A stretch of 64,000 nucleotides of DNA from Paenibacillus antarcticus (GTDB taxonomy: Bacteria; Bacillota; Bacilli; Paenibacillales; Paenibacillaceae). The stretch covers positions 58,583 through 122,582 of the forward strand of contig NZ_LVJI01000044.1 of assembly GCF_001637225.1 (NCBI RefSeq). Reading direction: 5' to 3'. The notes under the pieces were generated by a model. That model made no database searches. It had not been told where the DNA came from and saw only the letters and a list, made by a program, of their open reading frames with translations. Each line of letters begins with the position of its first letter. Within the stretch, counting starts at the first letter, position 1. Of the stretch, positions 25,833 through 35,001 are shown one piece after another. The position numbers and the translations under genes are program-made.

Positions 25833-27824
25833 TTACTCTGCTTTCAGTTCTAATAAAGCATCACGCAGCTCCGCAGCTCTTTCGAACTGTAAGTTCTTCG
25901 CTGCTTCTTTCATCTCTATTTCAAGCCGCTGAATAACCGATTGACGGTCCTTCTTCGACATCTTCGATACATTTCCTGTGAGATAATCCGCTTTGGAGTC
26001 AGCTACCTTCGTAGCTTCAATGACATCTCTTACTCTCTTAACGATTGTCTGAGGTGTAATGCCATGTTGCTCATTATAAGCGATCTGAATCGTACGTCGA
26101 CGCGACGTCTCATCAATGGCCTTACGCATGGAATCCGTAATCTTATCGCCATACATAATAACATAACCTTCTGAGTTACGCGCAGCTCTACCACTCGTCT
26201 GTATAAGCGATCTCTCCGAACGAAGGAACCCTTCTTTATCTGCATCCAATATCGCCACAAGCGATACCTCTGGTAAATCTAGACCTTCTCGTAATAAGTT
26301 AATACCTATTAATACATGAAAAGTACCTAGACGTAAATCTCGAAGAATAGACAAACGTTCCAACGTCTTTATATCGGAATGTAGATACCTGACCTTGATA
26401 CCAATCTCCTTCAAATAATCCGTTAAATCCTCAGACATCTTCTTCGTAAGTGTCGTTACTAGCACTCGTTCATTACGTTCTATACGAAGTCTGATCTCCT
26501 CAATGAGGTTATCGATCTGCCCCTTGGTTGGTCTCACTTCAATAATAGGGTCTAGAAGACCTGTTGGACGAATAATTTGCTGTACCATCGTCGGGCAATG
26601 TTCAAGCTCATAAGGTCCCGGTGTAGCCGATACATATACGATCTGGCTAATCTTTTCTTCGAACTCCTCGAAGCGTAGCGGACGATTATCCAAAGCTGAA
26701 GGTAGTCGGAATCCGTGATCTACAAGCATGGTCTTCCGCGCACGGTCACCGTTATACATCCCCCGGATTTGAGGCAATGTGACATGCGACTCATCAATAA
26801 CGACCAGCATATCTTCAGGGAAGTAATCCATTAATGTATACGGCGTAGCACCTGGTTCACGGAATGTTAGTGGTCCCGAATAGTTCTCAATCCCAGAACA
26901 GAAACCTACTTCATTCATCATCTCTATATCATAACGCGTGCGTTGCTCTAGTCGTTGTGCCTCCAATAGCTTTCCTTCCGACTTCAACACTGTCAGACGT
27001 TCTTCAAGCTCCCGTTCAATGTTAACGAGGGCAATCTTCATCGTTTCTTCTTTGGTTACAAAGTGAGAAGCTGGGAAGATTGCAATGTGATCTCTCTCGC
27101 CAACCAATTCACCTGTCAGCACATCAATCTCCGTTATACGTTCAATCTCATCGCCGAATAATTCAACTCGAAGCGCTTGCTCCCCTTTAGAAGCCGGGAA
27201 GATCTCGATGACATCCCCCCGTACACGGAAAGTACCACGCACAAAGTTCAGATCATTACGTTGATACTGAATATCCACAAGTCGACTCAAAATCTCTTGG
27301 CGAGACTTCTCCATTCCAACACGTAAGGAGAGCAGTAAGTCAGAATACTCACGTGGTGATCCAAGACCATAAATACACGAGACACTCGCTACAATAATCA
27401 CATCGCGACGTTCGAACAATGAGCTCGTCGCTGAATGTCGAAGCTTATCAATTTCTTCATTTATGCTTGAATCCTTCTCAATGTACGTATCCGTTGAAGG
27501 TATATAGGCTTCAGGTTGAAAGTAATCGTAATAACTAACGAAATAATCAACCGAATTATTAGGGAAGAACTCCTTGAACTCAGCCGCAAGCTGTGCAGCC
27601 AAAGTCTTATTATGTGCAATCACAAGCGTTGGGCGGTTTACTTTATTGATCATCTGAGCAATGGTAAATGTCTTGCCGGTACCCGTTGCACCTAGCAAAG
27701 TTTGTTCTTTCTTACCATTCCTGATCCCCTCTACCAATTCCTTTATGGCTGTGGGCTGATCGCCTTGCGGAGAGTATTCCGATTCAAGCTCGAACTGCTT
27801 GTTACTAATCACAATATCACTCAT
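25833..27824 (-). CDS. uvrB: Excinuclease ABC subunit B
   Basis: Damage-verification helicase of nucleotide excision repair that recruits UvrC. 663 residues. Walker A GATGTGKTFT is near residue 44, the beta-hairpin region YYDYFQPEAYIP near 95, the DEAD-like VIDESHVTLPQ near 344, and helicase motif VI QTSGRAARN near 540. The C-terminal UVR domain (QRLEIEMKEAAKNLQFERAAELRD, interaction with UvrC) is complete. It precedes uvrA. A poor GAAC-N4-ATTC match at about 27919-27930 is the nearest thing to a LexA box and is not convincing. Confidence 0.98.
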   Translation of the reverse strand: MSDIVISNKQFELESEYSPQGDQPTAIKELVEGIRNGKKEQTLLGATGTGKTFTIAQMINKVNRPTLVIAHNKTLAAQLAAEFKEFFPNNSVDYFVSYYDYFQPEAYIPSTDTYIEKDSSINEEIDKLRHSATSSLFERRDVIIVASVSCIYGLGSPREYSDLLLSLRVGMEKSRQEILSRLVDIQYQRNDLNFVRGTFRVRGDVIEIFPASKGEQALRVELFGDEIERITEIDVLTGELVGERDHIAIFPASHFVTKEETMKIALVNIERELEERLTVLKSEGKLLEAQRLEQRTRYDIEMMNEVGFCSGIENYSGPLTFREPGATPYTLMDYFPEDMLVVIDESHVTLPQIRGMYNGDRARKTMLVDHGFRLPSALDNRPLRFEEFEEKISQIVYVSATPGPYELEHCPTMVQQIIRPTGLLDPIIEVRPTKGQIDNLIEEIRLRIERNERVLVTTLTKKMSEDLTDYLKEIGIKVRYLHSDIKTLERLSILRDLRLGTFHVLIGINLLREGLDLPEVSLVAILDADKEGFLRSERSLIQTSGRAARNSEGYVIMYGDKITDSMRKAIDETSRRRTIQIAYNEQHGITPQTIVKRVRDVIEATKVADSKADYLTGNVSKMSKKDRQSVIQRLEIEMKEAAKNLQFERAAELRDALLELKAE

Positions 27825-27991
27825 TGCCCAATACCACCCTTATCATCTAAAATAGTTAAAGAATATGTCGAGAATTCCCGATATATAATACAAGGAATAT
27901 TAACCTATATAAGAATATCTGTTCCCATTATTATACTCGGATCAGATAGGGTATGCAAATCCTAACATTTAGATCGGAGAGGAACACATCA

Positions 27992-28795
27992 ATGGATATC
28001 GTTACAATATTAGGTATACTAGCCGGTCTTGCTGCACTCGTTGGAGGCTTCCTATGGGAAGGCGGACAAATCACAGGATTATTCCAATCGACCGCAGCAC
28101 TTATCGTATTCGGTGGAACAGTTGCAGCTGTAGTCGTTAGTTATCCAGCTGCAAGGCTGAAGACAGTTCCCCAAGCCATACGTTATGCCTTTGTTCGACC
28201 AGACAATGACATGGAAGAATTAGTCGACGATATTGTCCAGATGGCAAATACTGCGCGGCGTAGTGGGGTACTCGCTCTCGAGCGAAAGGCACAACACCAC
28301 TCCAATCTATTCCTCAGCGAAGGTATGCAGATGGTCGTAGATGGAACAGAACCTGCTCTTGTCAGACAAATTATGGAGATTGAAATAGATCGAGCTGAAA
28401 TGAAACATGATGGGTATGCCAAAATATTCGAGTCTGCTGGTGGTTATGCACCTACGATGGGAATTATCGGTACAGTCATGGGACTCGTTCATGTCCTTGG
28501 TAGCCTATCAGATCCAACTGAATTGGGTCCTGCTATTGCTGTCGCTTTTATCGCTACACTTTACGGTGTCGCTAGTGCTAATCTTATCTTTTTGCCCATT
28601 GCATCCAAAATTAAATCGCGAAGTGCCGACGAAATTCAGAATATGGAACTTCTACTCCAAGGCATTCTTGCGATTCAGAACGGAGAACATCCTCACATTG
28701 TCCGCAAAAAGATTTCTTTCGACATGATGAGGACAACGGATATAATGCCTACTCCTTCCAAGAAGAAGGGGGTTCTTGATGAGACAACTGACTAG
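27992..28795 (+). CDS. motP: Flagellar stator protein, MotA/MotP family
   Basis: Ion-conducting stator subunit with four membrane segments. About 268 residues from MDIVTILGILAGLAALVG. The segment GGFLWEGGQITGLFQSTAALIVFGG is closer to MotP/PomA than to Bacillus MotA. The cytoplasmic loop carries the conserved charged region RRSGVLALERK, and EIDRAEMKHDGY leads into segment 3 (PTMGIIGTVMGLVHVL). GGAGAGG precedes the chosen ATG by nine bases; the longer frame (13 residues more) has no ribosome binding site. It overlaps the motB/motS start by 17 bases. Ion specificity (H+ or Na+) cannot be decided from sequence. Confidence 0.9.
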   Translation: MDIVTILGILAGLAALVGGFLWEGGQITGLFQSTAALIVFGGTVAAVVVSYPAARLKTVPQAIRYAFVRPDNDMEELVDDIVQMANTARRSGVLALERKAQHHSNLFLSEGMQMVVDGTEPALVRQIMEIEIDRAEMKHDGYAKIFESAGGYAPTMGIIGTVMGLVHVLGSLSDPTELGPAIAVAFIATLYGVASANLIFLPIASKIKSRSADEIQNMELLLQGILAIQNGEHPHIVRKKISFDMMRTTDIMPTPSKKKGVLDETTD

Positions 28796-29615
28796 GAGGC
28801 CATCTCAGCGTCGAGGAAATAAGGCTGAACATAGCAGTCGGGATCGTTGGCTCATAACCTATGCAGATTTAATTACACTACTGCTAATATTCTTCGTTAT
28901 GATGTATGCGATGAGCACCCTTGATAAGAATAAATATGATGATGTTACCGAGTCACTTCAACTTACATTCAAATCTGGTAATTCTATTCTAGAAGAAGGT
29001 TCTGGAATAACAGGTACCGCTGATAAATATACACATAAGAATCCTGACACTACAACCACGCTACCTGAGAAGGAATTAGCGCCTGATACACAGGTACAGA
29101 CACAAGAACCACAAGCATTAACGGAACGTGAACTAGCCTTCAGACAGCAAGAACAAGAGCTGCAGGGTTTGATGTCGGTCATCTCGAAATATGTATCTGA
29201 TAATCAATTGGATGATCAAATTTTCGTGGCAGATAAACCACAAGGAATCTCTATTACGCTTAGTGATCAATTCGTGTTCGATGCTGGTAGAGCAGACCTA
29301 AAGTCAGCTTCAGGTCCTGTACTAGCTAAGCTCGCAAGTCTTTTCAAGAATCTAGGCACTACGGTCAGTATCGAAGGTCACACGGATAATGTTCCAATTA
29401 CGAACTCCTCTAAATATCAAGATAACTGGGAATTATCTGGGGCTCGCGCCTTATCTATTCTTCGATTCTTCCTAGAAAAAGAGAACCTTAATCCGGATGG
29501 ATTCCAATATGCGGGTTATGCTGATACTCGTCCTGCAGGAGATAACTCAACAGCTCTGGGCCGTCAGAGTAATCGTCGTGTGCAAATTATTGTTCTTCGT
29601 CAACTGCAAGAGTAG
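28779..29615 (+). CDS. motS: Flagellar stator protein, MotB/MotS family (OmpA-like peptidoglycan binding)
   Basis: Partner of the upstream MotA/MotP. One membrane helix with the ion-binding aspartate in WLITYADLITLLLIFFVMM (near residue 28), a plug/linker region rich in T, Q and E, and a C-terminal OmpA-like domain (SIEGHTDNVPI near 200, NWELSGARA, LGRQSNRRVQI) that anchors the stator to peptidoglycan. ATG chosen six bases after AAGGGGG. A TTG just upstream is also in frame. The pair is followed by a terminator and lies away from the flagellar genes at the other end of the window. Confidence 0.9.
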   Translation: MRQLTRRPSQRRGNKAEHSSRDRWLITYADLITLLLIFFVMMYAMSTLDKNKYDDVTESLQLTFKSGNSILEEGSGITGTADKYTHKNPDTTTTLPEKELAPDTQVQTQEPQALTERELAFRQQEQELQGLMSVISKYVSDNQLDDQIFVADKPQGISITLSDQFVFDAGRADLKSASGPVLAKLASLFKNLGTTVSIEGHTDNVPITNSSKYQDNWELSGARALSILRFFLEKENLNPDGFQYAGYADTRPAGDNSTALGRQSNRRVQIIVLRQLQE

Positions 29616-29628
29616 TAAACAAAAATAG

Positions 29629-29651
29629 GGACAGCCATTAAATGGCTGTCC
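29629..29651. terminator. Bidirectional terminator between motS and the ABC permease
   Basis: GGACAGCCATT pairs with AATGGCTGTCC. Plus-strand tail TTATCTTTATT and minus-strand tail CTATTTTTGTTT serve both convergent units. Confidence 0.85.
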
Positions 29652-29675
29652 TTATCTTTATTCATGCAAACCTCC

Positions 29676-30833
29676 TTACACCCCAACCCCCGTATCACTT
29701 GGCCGTAGGATCGCAGATCCAATCGCGAGCAGGATGACTGCCATCAACCCTAAGATAGACAACGGTAGCCAGATATCCGCCAACTGCCCGCCCGAAGCTA
29801 TTCTCTCAACGGATTCAATCACCCACTTTTGCGGTACGAAATTAGCTGCCTTTTGCATGTAATCCGGCATGAAGGATATTGGCCAGAAACATCCCCCTAT
29901 CATGCAAGTTGGCGTAATAATCATATTATTAATCATACTGGCATTATTAGGATTGCGTACTATACCGGCCACAGTGCTGGCAATACCCATAGCCACCAAC
30001 ATGAAGGATCCTAAGATCAGGAAGTGTGTAAGGAATGGAATATTATATTCATATCCCAATACCCAACGACTCAAGGTCAGAATAATAATGATTTGTATAA
30101 TCCCCACAATGAAACTTCCTATCATATGACCCATTGTGATTTGGTAAGACCTCACAGGTGCACTATATATACGGGCCATGGTTCTATTACGACGATCATC
30201 CAATATCATCCGAACGACACTCGTTACTAGTCCCATCATAAACATGATTGTAAATCCAGTCACATTCGTGAGTCCCGGCTTAGCATACAGATTATAATCT
30301 GTTTTCTCTGACTCAATAAGATGTTTACTTGCTTCTTGCAGACTCTTGCTAAAGACATCTAATTGAACGCCGGAGTCTAGCTTCATTACGCCTAGTCTCT
30401 CAGTTGTTCGTAACATTCTTTCAACGATAGTATTCATATTCATTGTGACCATAATCCCGGTTTCACCAGCCATTAGTTCATACATACGAATATCTTTCAC
30501 ATTTCCTTGAAGTAATTGTTCACTGAATCCTGACGGAATTAATATCCCCAGTGTTCCTTTTTTATTTAAAATAGCGTCCCTAAGTTCTTCCTCACCATTC
30601 AATGGTTTCAGAGCATAATTATCATTTCTAGATAATTCTTCGATAATATGTTGACCTGCAGGACCTGTATCTTGATTCACGTAAGGAATATTCACCTTAG
30701 CGTTACTATTCTGACCTAATAATGCTATCGCAGCCGTAACTACAACACATGGTAGAATGATAAACGCTATGAATCCTTTTCGGGTACCAATAATTCTTCT
30801 GACCATATTCAAAGCAATCGTTAAGCTATGCAT
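29676..30833 (-). CDS. ABC-2 type permease, LnrN-like
   Basis: About 385 residues: one N-terminal membrane segment (GFIAFIILPCVVVTAAIAL), a large extracytoplasmic domain (about 40-175), then five membrane segments, ending near residue 375. This is the ABC2_membrane_3 layout of drug-export permeases. The chosen ATG follows AGGTGG by six bases and lies inside the last codons of the upstream permease, so translation is coupled; the longer frame lacks a ribosome binding site. The length equals that expected for LnrN of Bacillus subtilis (linearmycin resistance). Works with the adjacent permease and ATPase. Confidence 0.87.
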   Translation of the reverse strand: MHSLTIALNMVRRIIGTRKGFIAFIILPCVVVTAAIALLGQNSNAKVNIPYVNQDTGPAGQHIIEELSRNDNYALKPLNGEEELRDAILNKKGTLGILIPSGFSEQLLQGNVKDIRMYELMAGETGIMVTMNMNTIVERMLRTTERLGVMKLDSGVQLDVFSKSLQEASKHLIESEKTDYNLYAKPGLTNVTGFTIMFMMGLVTSVVRMILDDRRNRTMARIYSAPVRSYQITMGHMIGSFIVGIIQIIIILTLSRWVLGYEYNIPFLTHFLILGSFMLVAMGIASTVAGIVRNPNNASMINNMIITPTCMIGGCFWPISFMPDYMQKAANFVPQKWVIESVERIASGGQLADIWLPLSILGLMAVILLAIGSAILRPSDTGVGV

Positions 30834-32013
30834 GATATCCCACCTTTCGATAAACAATAGCTGTAAGCGCTAAAAGAGTAGCACAGATACCTGCCAACAT
30901 ACCGATACTTGAGATGATCTCAGATATATTCCCATGTAACATGATTTGAAGAATACTCTTCATTCCCCAATGATTCAACGTAAACTCTCCGATATTCTGA
31001 ATAAATCCAACGGGAATAGGTATAAATCCTCCACTAAAAAAGGTCATGGTCACAATTAACACCTGCATGAAGTTATTAGCACTTGAACTCGATTTAGAAA
31101 GCAAGGATACGATTGCTGCGAAAGTCATAGAAGCAAATATCATTAACATGCAAGTTACCGCTAACAAGACTGGCTGTTGACCCCAATTTGTTCCGTATAG
31201 TACATAGGATACCGTAATAATAACAAGCGTCTGAGCCATAGCTACAATGCTACTTCCGATCATCTTACCTATTAGTATCTGAACGTGTGATATAGGCATA
31301 GACTGTAAGCGGTATAATGTGTGATTATCCCTCTCACTCAATAGACTATCACTAGCCGTGCCACCCGAATATAACAAGAACATGATCAACATCGCCACTG
31401 CAAAATACTGTGCCGCAGAATATGAAGTTGCTGTATCATTCAACTTACCTACTGAGACATATGAATGGGGATCGCTAGGTGAAGCAGAACTCACTGACAC
31501 ATCTTGCCTTAATCCCATCGAACTCGCGACAAACGTAACCGCTCGCCCGTGATTGATGTCATCTAGAAAGCTATCAAATACCGTTCCTGCAACCATATTA
31601 GCCGTTCTGTTACTCCCCAGCATCAACTGGAGCTTCGCTTCCTTTCCGCTCATCACTTGATGATCGAAATCAACAGGAACTGTAACGACAAAATCCACCT
31701 TTTGGGAACGCAACAGCCTCTCTGCTTCTTTCGATGTAGGTACATCTTGCACGATAATCATTTTCGCAATATCTGGGCTTTCTAAGAAGGTGTATAACTG
31801 AGAGGTCACCACCCCTCTATTCCCAACACTTTCTACCATCGCGACCTTCACAGGATCAAGCTCGGGAATCTTATCTCCGGAATTGAAGAAGGACGACAGA
31901 GCTGTGCCTAATATAAAGATCAATATCAGCGGCAACAAAAATAGGCTTATTATAACTGTACGTGCTCGAAGCATTCTCCTAAGTTCAAAGCACGCAATGA
32001 TCCAAACGTTCAT
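30826..32013 (-). CDS. ABC-2 type permease, LnrM-like
   Basis: 395 residues with the same topology as its neighbour: a first membrane segment (VIISLFLLPLILIFILGTAL), an extracytoplasmic domain of about 170 residues, and five to six C-terminal segments (FAVAMLIMFLLYSGG, LLAVTCMLMIFASMTFAAIVSLL). Two similar permeases in tandem imply a heterodimeric transporter. GGGTG precedes the ATG. The ATPase gene ends 13 bases upstream. Substrate is not readable; the LnrLMN family exports membrane-active polyene compounds. Confidence 0.87.
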   Translation of the reverse strand: MNVWIIACFELRRMLRARTVIISLFLLPLILIFILGTALSSFFNSGDKIPELDPVKVAMVESVGNRGVVTSQLYTFLESPDIAKMIIVQDVPTSKEAERLLRSQKVDFVVTVPVDFDHQVMSGKEAKLQLMLGSNRTANMVAGTVFDSFLDDINHGRAVTFVASSMGLRQDVSVSSASPSDPHSYVSVGKLNDTATSYSAAQYFAVAMLIMFLLYSGGTASDSLLSERDNHTLYRLQSMPISHVQILIGKMIGSSIVAMAQTLVIITVSYVLYGTNWGQQPVLLAVTCMLMIFASMTFAAIVSLLSKSSSSANNFMQVLIVTMTFFSGGFIPIPVGFIQNIGEFTLNHWGMKSILQIMLHGNISEIISSIGMLAGICATLLALTAIVYRKVGYHA

Positions 32014-32026
32014 CTACTTTCACCCC

Positions 32027-32962
32027 CTAATCACGTAACTTGCGACCCGTTAGATTTAGAAACAGAGACTCAAGATCAGGCTCTTCACAAGCTAGCGACT
32101 GTAAAATCACATTATGCTTGGCACAGATGAATAGGATATCTTGCAATTCTTGCTGAGAAGAATCTACATACAACTCCATTACATCTTCATTAGACGATAC
32201 TCTAGAAATTCTCGGATGAAGTCTCAACTCATCGATAACCGCATCAGTAATCTGGGTTGCTTTAATCACAATTTTCTCCACACTTGATACCCTTTCACGA
32301 AGTTCCTGCTGGGAACCACAAGCAATCACATGTCCTTGATCCATTATGGCGACCCGATCACTGATGGCAGCCACTTCTTCCATGTAATGACTCGTATAAA
32401 TAATCGTCGATCCCATTTTATTCAGGGTTCTTACGGATTCAAGAATATGATTTCTCGATTGTGGATCAATACCTACCGTTGGTTCATCCATAATAATTAA
32501 CTTCGGGTGATGCATGATCGCGCACGCAATGTTCAACCTTCTTTTCATCCCACCAGAGAATTTAGAAGGCATTTCCTTAGCACGATCTTGTAAGCCGACG
32601 AACTCCAATGCCTCCTCCACTCGCTCCTTCAACAACCTTCCTCGTAGTCCGTGTAACTTAGCAAAGAAAGCCACATTATCTGCCGCAGGCATCGTCTCAT
32701 ATAACGCTAGGTCTTGTGGAACAAGACCTATACGCTTCTTCACTTCGAGTGGTCGATCATTTACTGATATCCCGTCGACAGAAATACTACCGTGGTCTAA
32801 TTTCATTAATCCACACATCATATTGATTGTTGTACTCTTCCCAGCCCCGTTAGGACCTAACAGACCAAATATTTCGCCTTCATGGATACTTAGATTTAAA
32901 TGATCAACCGAAAGATTAGAACCGTATCGTTTCACTACATCTTTTATTTCTACAAATGCCAT
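32027..32962 (-). CDS. ABC transporter ATP-binding protein, LnrL-like
   Basis: About 311 residues. Walker A is GPNGAGKSTTINMM near residue 38, Q-loop GLVPQDLALYE, signature FSGGMKRRLNIA near 135, Walker B LIIMDEPTVGID near 158, followed by a 90-residue C-terminal extension (DUF4162 type) found in drug-export ATPases. Of several in-frame ATGs the one before AFVEIKDVVKRYG is preferred because GGGAG sits eight bases upstream. First gene of a three-gene operon, divergent from a kinase/regulator pair that probably controls it. Confidence 0.9.
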   Translation of the reverse strand: MAFVEIKDVVKRYGSNLSVDHLNLSIHEGEIFGLLGPNGAGKSTTINMMCGLMKLDHGSISVDGISVNDRPLEVKKRIGLVPQDLALYETMPAADNVAFFAKLHGLRGRLLKERVEEALEFVGLQDRAKEMPSKFSGGMKRRLNIACAIMHHPKLIIMDEPTVGIDPQSRNHILESVRTLNKMGSTIIYTSHYMEEVAAISDRVAIMDQGHVIACGSQQELRERVSSVEKIVIKATQITDAVIDELRLHPRISRVSSNEDVMELYVDSSQQELQDILFICAKHNVILQSLACEEPDLESLFLNLTGRKLRD

Positions 32963-33084
32963 ATGCATCACTCCCTCTAACTGCTTCTTGTTCCCTATTG
33001 TACTGAAGTCCAGCATACTTGAGAGGTACTAAAGGTCATAAGGTATAGGTGACAAAAGTCATCTCCTTCAGCCTCCTAGTCCTA

Positions 33085-33093
33085 TGCTATAAT
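33085..33093 (+). promoter_or_regulatory. Extended -10 promoter for the kinase/regulator operon
   Basis: TGCTATAAT gives TGN plus a perfect TATAAT about 35 bases before the kinase start. The -35 position is weak. Upstream at 33034-33060 is an AGGTCAT/GGTGACA/AGTCAT cluster that may bind a regulator. Confidence 0.6.
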
Positions 33094-33126
33094 TAATCCA
33101 TATTATCCCATCAAACCTCTTAAAGG

Positions 33127-34293
33127 ATGTTGTGTATCTTGTTCTCCTATCTAACTATTCTTCGCTATGGATTCATCTTCATCGCCAGTTTCAGCTCCAT
33201 TTACATATACCGTTATGATAATTACGCTCAATTTATTGTAACTCTGTTACTCTATATGTTCCTTGTTGTATTAGATCGATTCATTCATAACCTCTCGGCC
33301 AAAAAGTTATTATTATGTATAGACATCATCTTCTCTGTCTGGCTCTGCTACACCTATGGTTATTTGATGTTATTTGTCTCGCTCTCTTCCCTGTTCGTTT
33401 ATGTTTTCTTACCTCATCGTGGGACCCGTTGGCTCATGTTAAGTATCCATTTAATACTTCTAAATGCCTCGTTTCACCACGAGCAAGCTTTATGGATTAT
33501 CTGCATCAATTCCACATTCATTCTAACTGCAGTTTTGTTATCATTACTGCAGTATTCTACGAAAAGTCATGGGGATCTCATCACACTCTATGACGAGCTT
33601 CGTAAGGAGCATTACGAACTAGATGAAACACGTAAACGGCTAGTAGAGTTTACTCATCAAGTCGAAGCTACTGCGCAATCAGGCGAGCGTGAGCGAATAG
33701 CTCGACACCTTCATGATCATATTGGTCATCGTCTAATTCGAGTCAAAATGATGATGGAGGCAGCCATTCAGATCATGCCTTCTAATTATCCAAGAGGCAT
33801 GGACTTGATGAACCAAATTCGAGACCAACTGTCAGGTAGCATGGATGATATGCGTAACACTGTGAACAAGATGCGCCCTGCCACTTCTTTAACAGAAGAA
33901 TACGCCATCGATCGTTTACTCGAGGAAACAGGACGTACAACAGGAATTCACACCAATCTTAAGATCAGAGGCATCCCAATTCCGTTGTATCCGAGCTTAC
34001 AGATTGTATTATTCAAAAATGCCAAAGAAGCGGTTACGAATGCTCTACGGCATGGTAACGCTACATCTGTGGAAGTCATCCTCACCTATGACGATGGGGA
34101 AGTATGTATGGATGTAAGTAATACCGGCGAAATATCTCCGCTTTCGTCTGTGAATACGAGACAACAAGGAATGGGGCTAAGTGGCATGGAGGAACGTGTT
34201 AAGCTAGTTGGAGGACATATGCGTATTCAGTGGGAGTATCCATTTACTATTGTAACCACGCTCCCAGTGTACAATAAGAACGAAGTAGTATAG
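33127..34293 (+). CDS. NarL-family sensor histidine kinase, LnrJ-like
   Basis: 388 residues. The first 142 residues are almost wholly hydrophobic, five or six membrane segments with hardly any extracellular loop, the form of intramembrane-sensing kinases. A short coiled linker (150-185) precedes the HisKA_3 motif ERERIARHLHDHIGH, with the phosphorylated histidine probably H196. The ATPase domain shows FKNAKEAVTNALRHG (N box) and GMGLSGMEERV (G box). The start is uncertain: AAAGGA overlaps the first ATG, so an in-frame TTG at 33139 is plausible. The response regulator follows after 19 bases. It likely senses an antimicrobial through its membrane part. Confidence 0.88.
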   Translation: MLCILFSYLTILRYGFIFIASFSSIYIYRYDNYAQFIVTLLLYMFLVVLDRFIHNLSAKKLLLCIDIIFSVWLCYTYGYLMLFVSLSSLFVYVFLPHRGTRWLMLSIHLILLNASFHHEQALWIICINSTFILTAVLLSLLQYSTKSHGDLITLYDELRKEHYELDETRKRLVEFTHQVEATAQSGERERIARHLHDHIGHRLIRVKMMMEAAIQIMPSNYPRGMDLMNQIRDQLSGSMDDMRNTVNKMRPATSLTEEYAIDRLLEETGRTTGIHTNLKIRGIPIPLYPSLQIVLFKNAKEAVTNALRHGNATSVEVILTYDDGEVCMDVSNTGEISPLSSVNTRQQGMGLSGMEERVKLVGGHMRIQWEYPFTIVTTLPVYNKNEVV

Positions 34294-34312
34294 ACCAAGG
34301 GGGATTTCAAAA

Positions 34313-34981
34313 TTGATTTCTTTACTAATTGTTGATGATGATGAATTCATACGTGAAAGTCTAAGAGTATTGATGGCCATGGATGCTGAAATCGAAGTTG
34401 TAGGTTGTGCAACGCATGGTGCGGATGCAGTATATTTAATGCAATCGGGGTTACATGTCGACGTCGTGCTCATGGATATACGAATGCCAGTATGTGATGG
34501 TGTAGAAGGAACTAAACGGATTAAGGAGCAATTTCCTGATACTCGAGTGCTCATGCTGACGACCTTCGATGATGACGAATTTATTATTCAAGCGTTACAG
34601 AATGGAGCAAGTGGGTACTTACTCAAGAACATCCCTCCCGATCGTATTATTCATGGAATCAAAACCGTATACGATGGTGATATATTAATCCATCCAGATA
34701 TCGCACGTAAACTCACAACTCTCCTTCGACCTGCGGCTCCTTCTCCTATACAGCGGTCCGAGAAGTCGTGTATTCATAAGTTAGAACAATACGGGCTAAC
34801 CCCTATGGAACTAACGATTATCCGTCATATTTCAGAAGGTCTATCAAATAAAGAAATCGCCCAGACATGTTTCCTGAGCGAAGGTACGGTAAAGAATTAT
34901 ATTACAGACATCTTAAGTAAGTTGCAACTACGCGATAGAACACAAATTGCGATTCTATATCTTACTGATTCCATGAAATAA
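34313..34981 (+). CDS. NarL/FixJ-family response regulator, LnrK-like
   Basis: 222 residues: receiver domain with acidic pocket D8-D9, phospho-acceptor D55 in VVLMDIRMP, T in MLTTFDDDE near 84 and K in YLLKNIPP near 105; then a LuxR-type helix-turn-helix near 160-218 (LTPMELTIIRHISEGLSNKEIA, SEGTVKNYITDIL). TTG start with AAGGGGG nine bases upstream. It is co-transcribed with the kinase and is the obvious candidate activator of the divergent ABC operon. It ends 20 bases from the convergent minJ gene, without a visible terminator. Confidence 0.93.
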   Translation: MISLLIVDDDEFIRESLRVLMAMDAEIEVVGCATHGADAVYLMQSGLHVDVVLMDIRMPVCDGVEGTKRIKEQFPDTRVLMLTTFDDDEFIIQALQNGASGYLLKNIPPDRIIHGIKTVYDGDILIHPDIARKLTTLLRPAAPSPIQRSEKSCIHKLEQYGLTPMELTIIRHISEGLSNKEIAQTCFLSEGTVKNYITDILSKLQLRDRTQIAILYLTDSMK

Positions 34982-35001
34982 GAATATAAAAGATCAATAC
35001 G

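Noticed and set aside
27919..27930. Possible LexA box upstream of uvrB
   Set aside because: Only GAAC-N4-ATTC; the second half departs from GTTC and no well-placed promoter was found, so it is not called.
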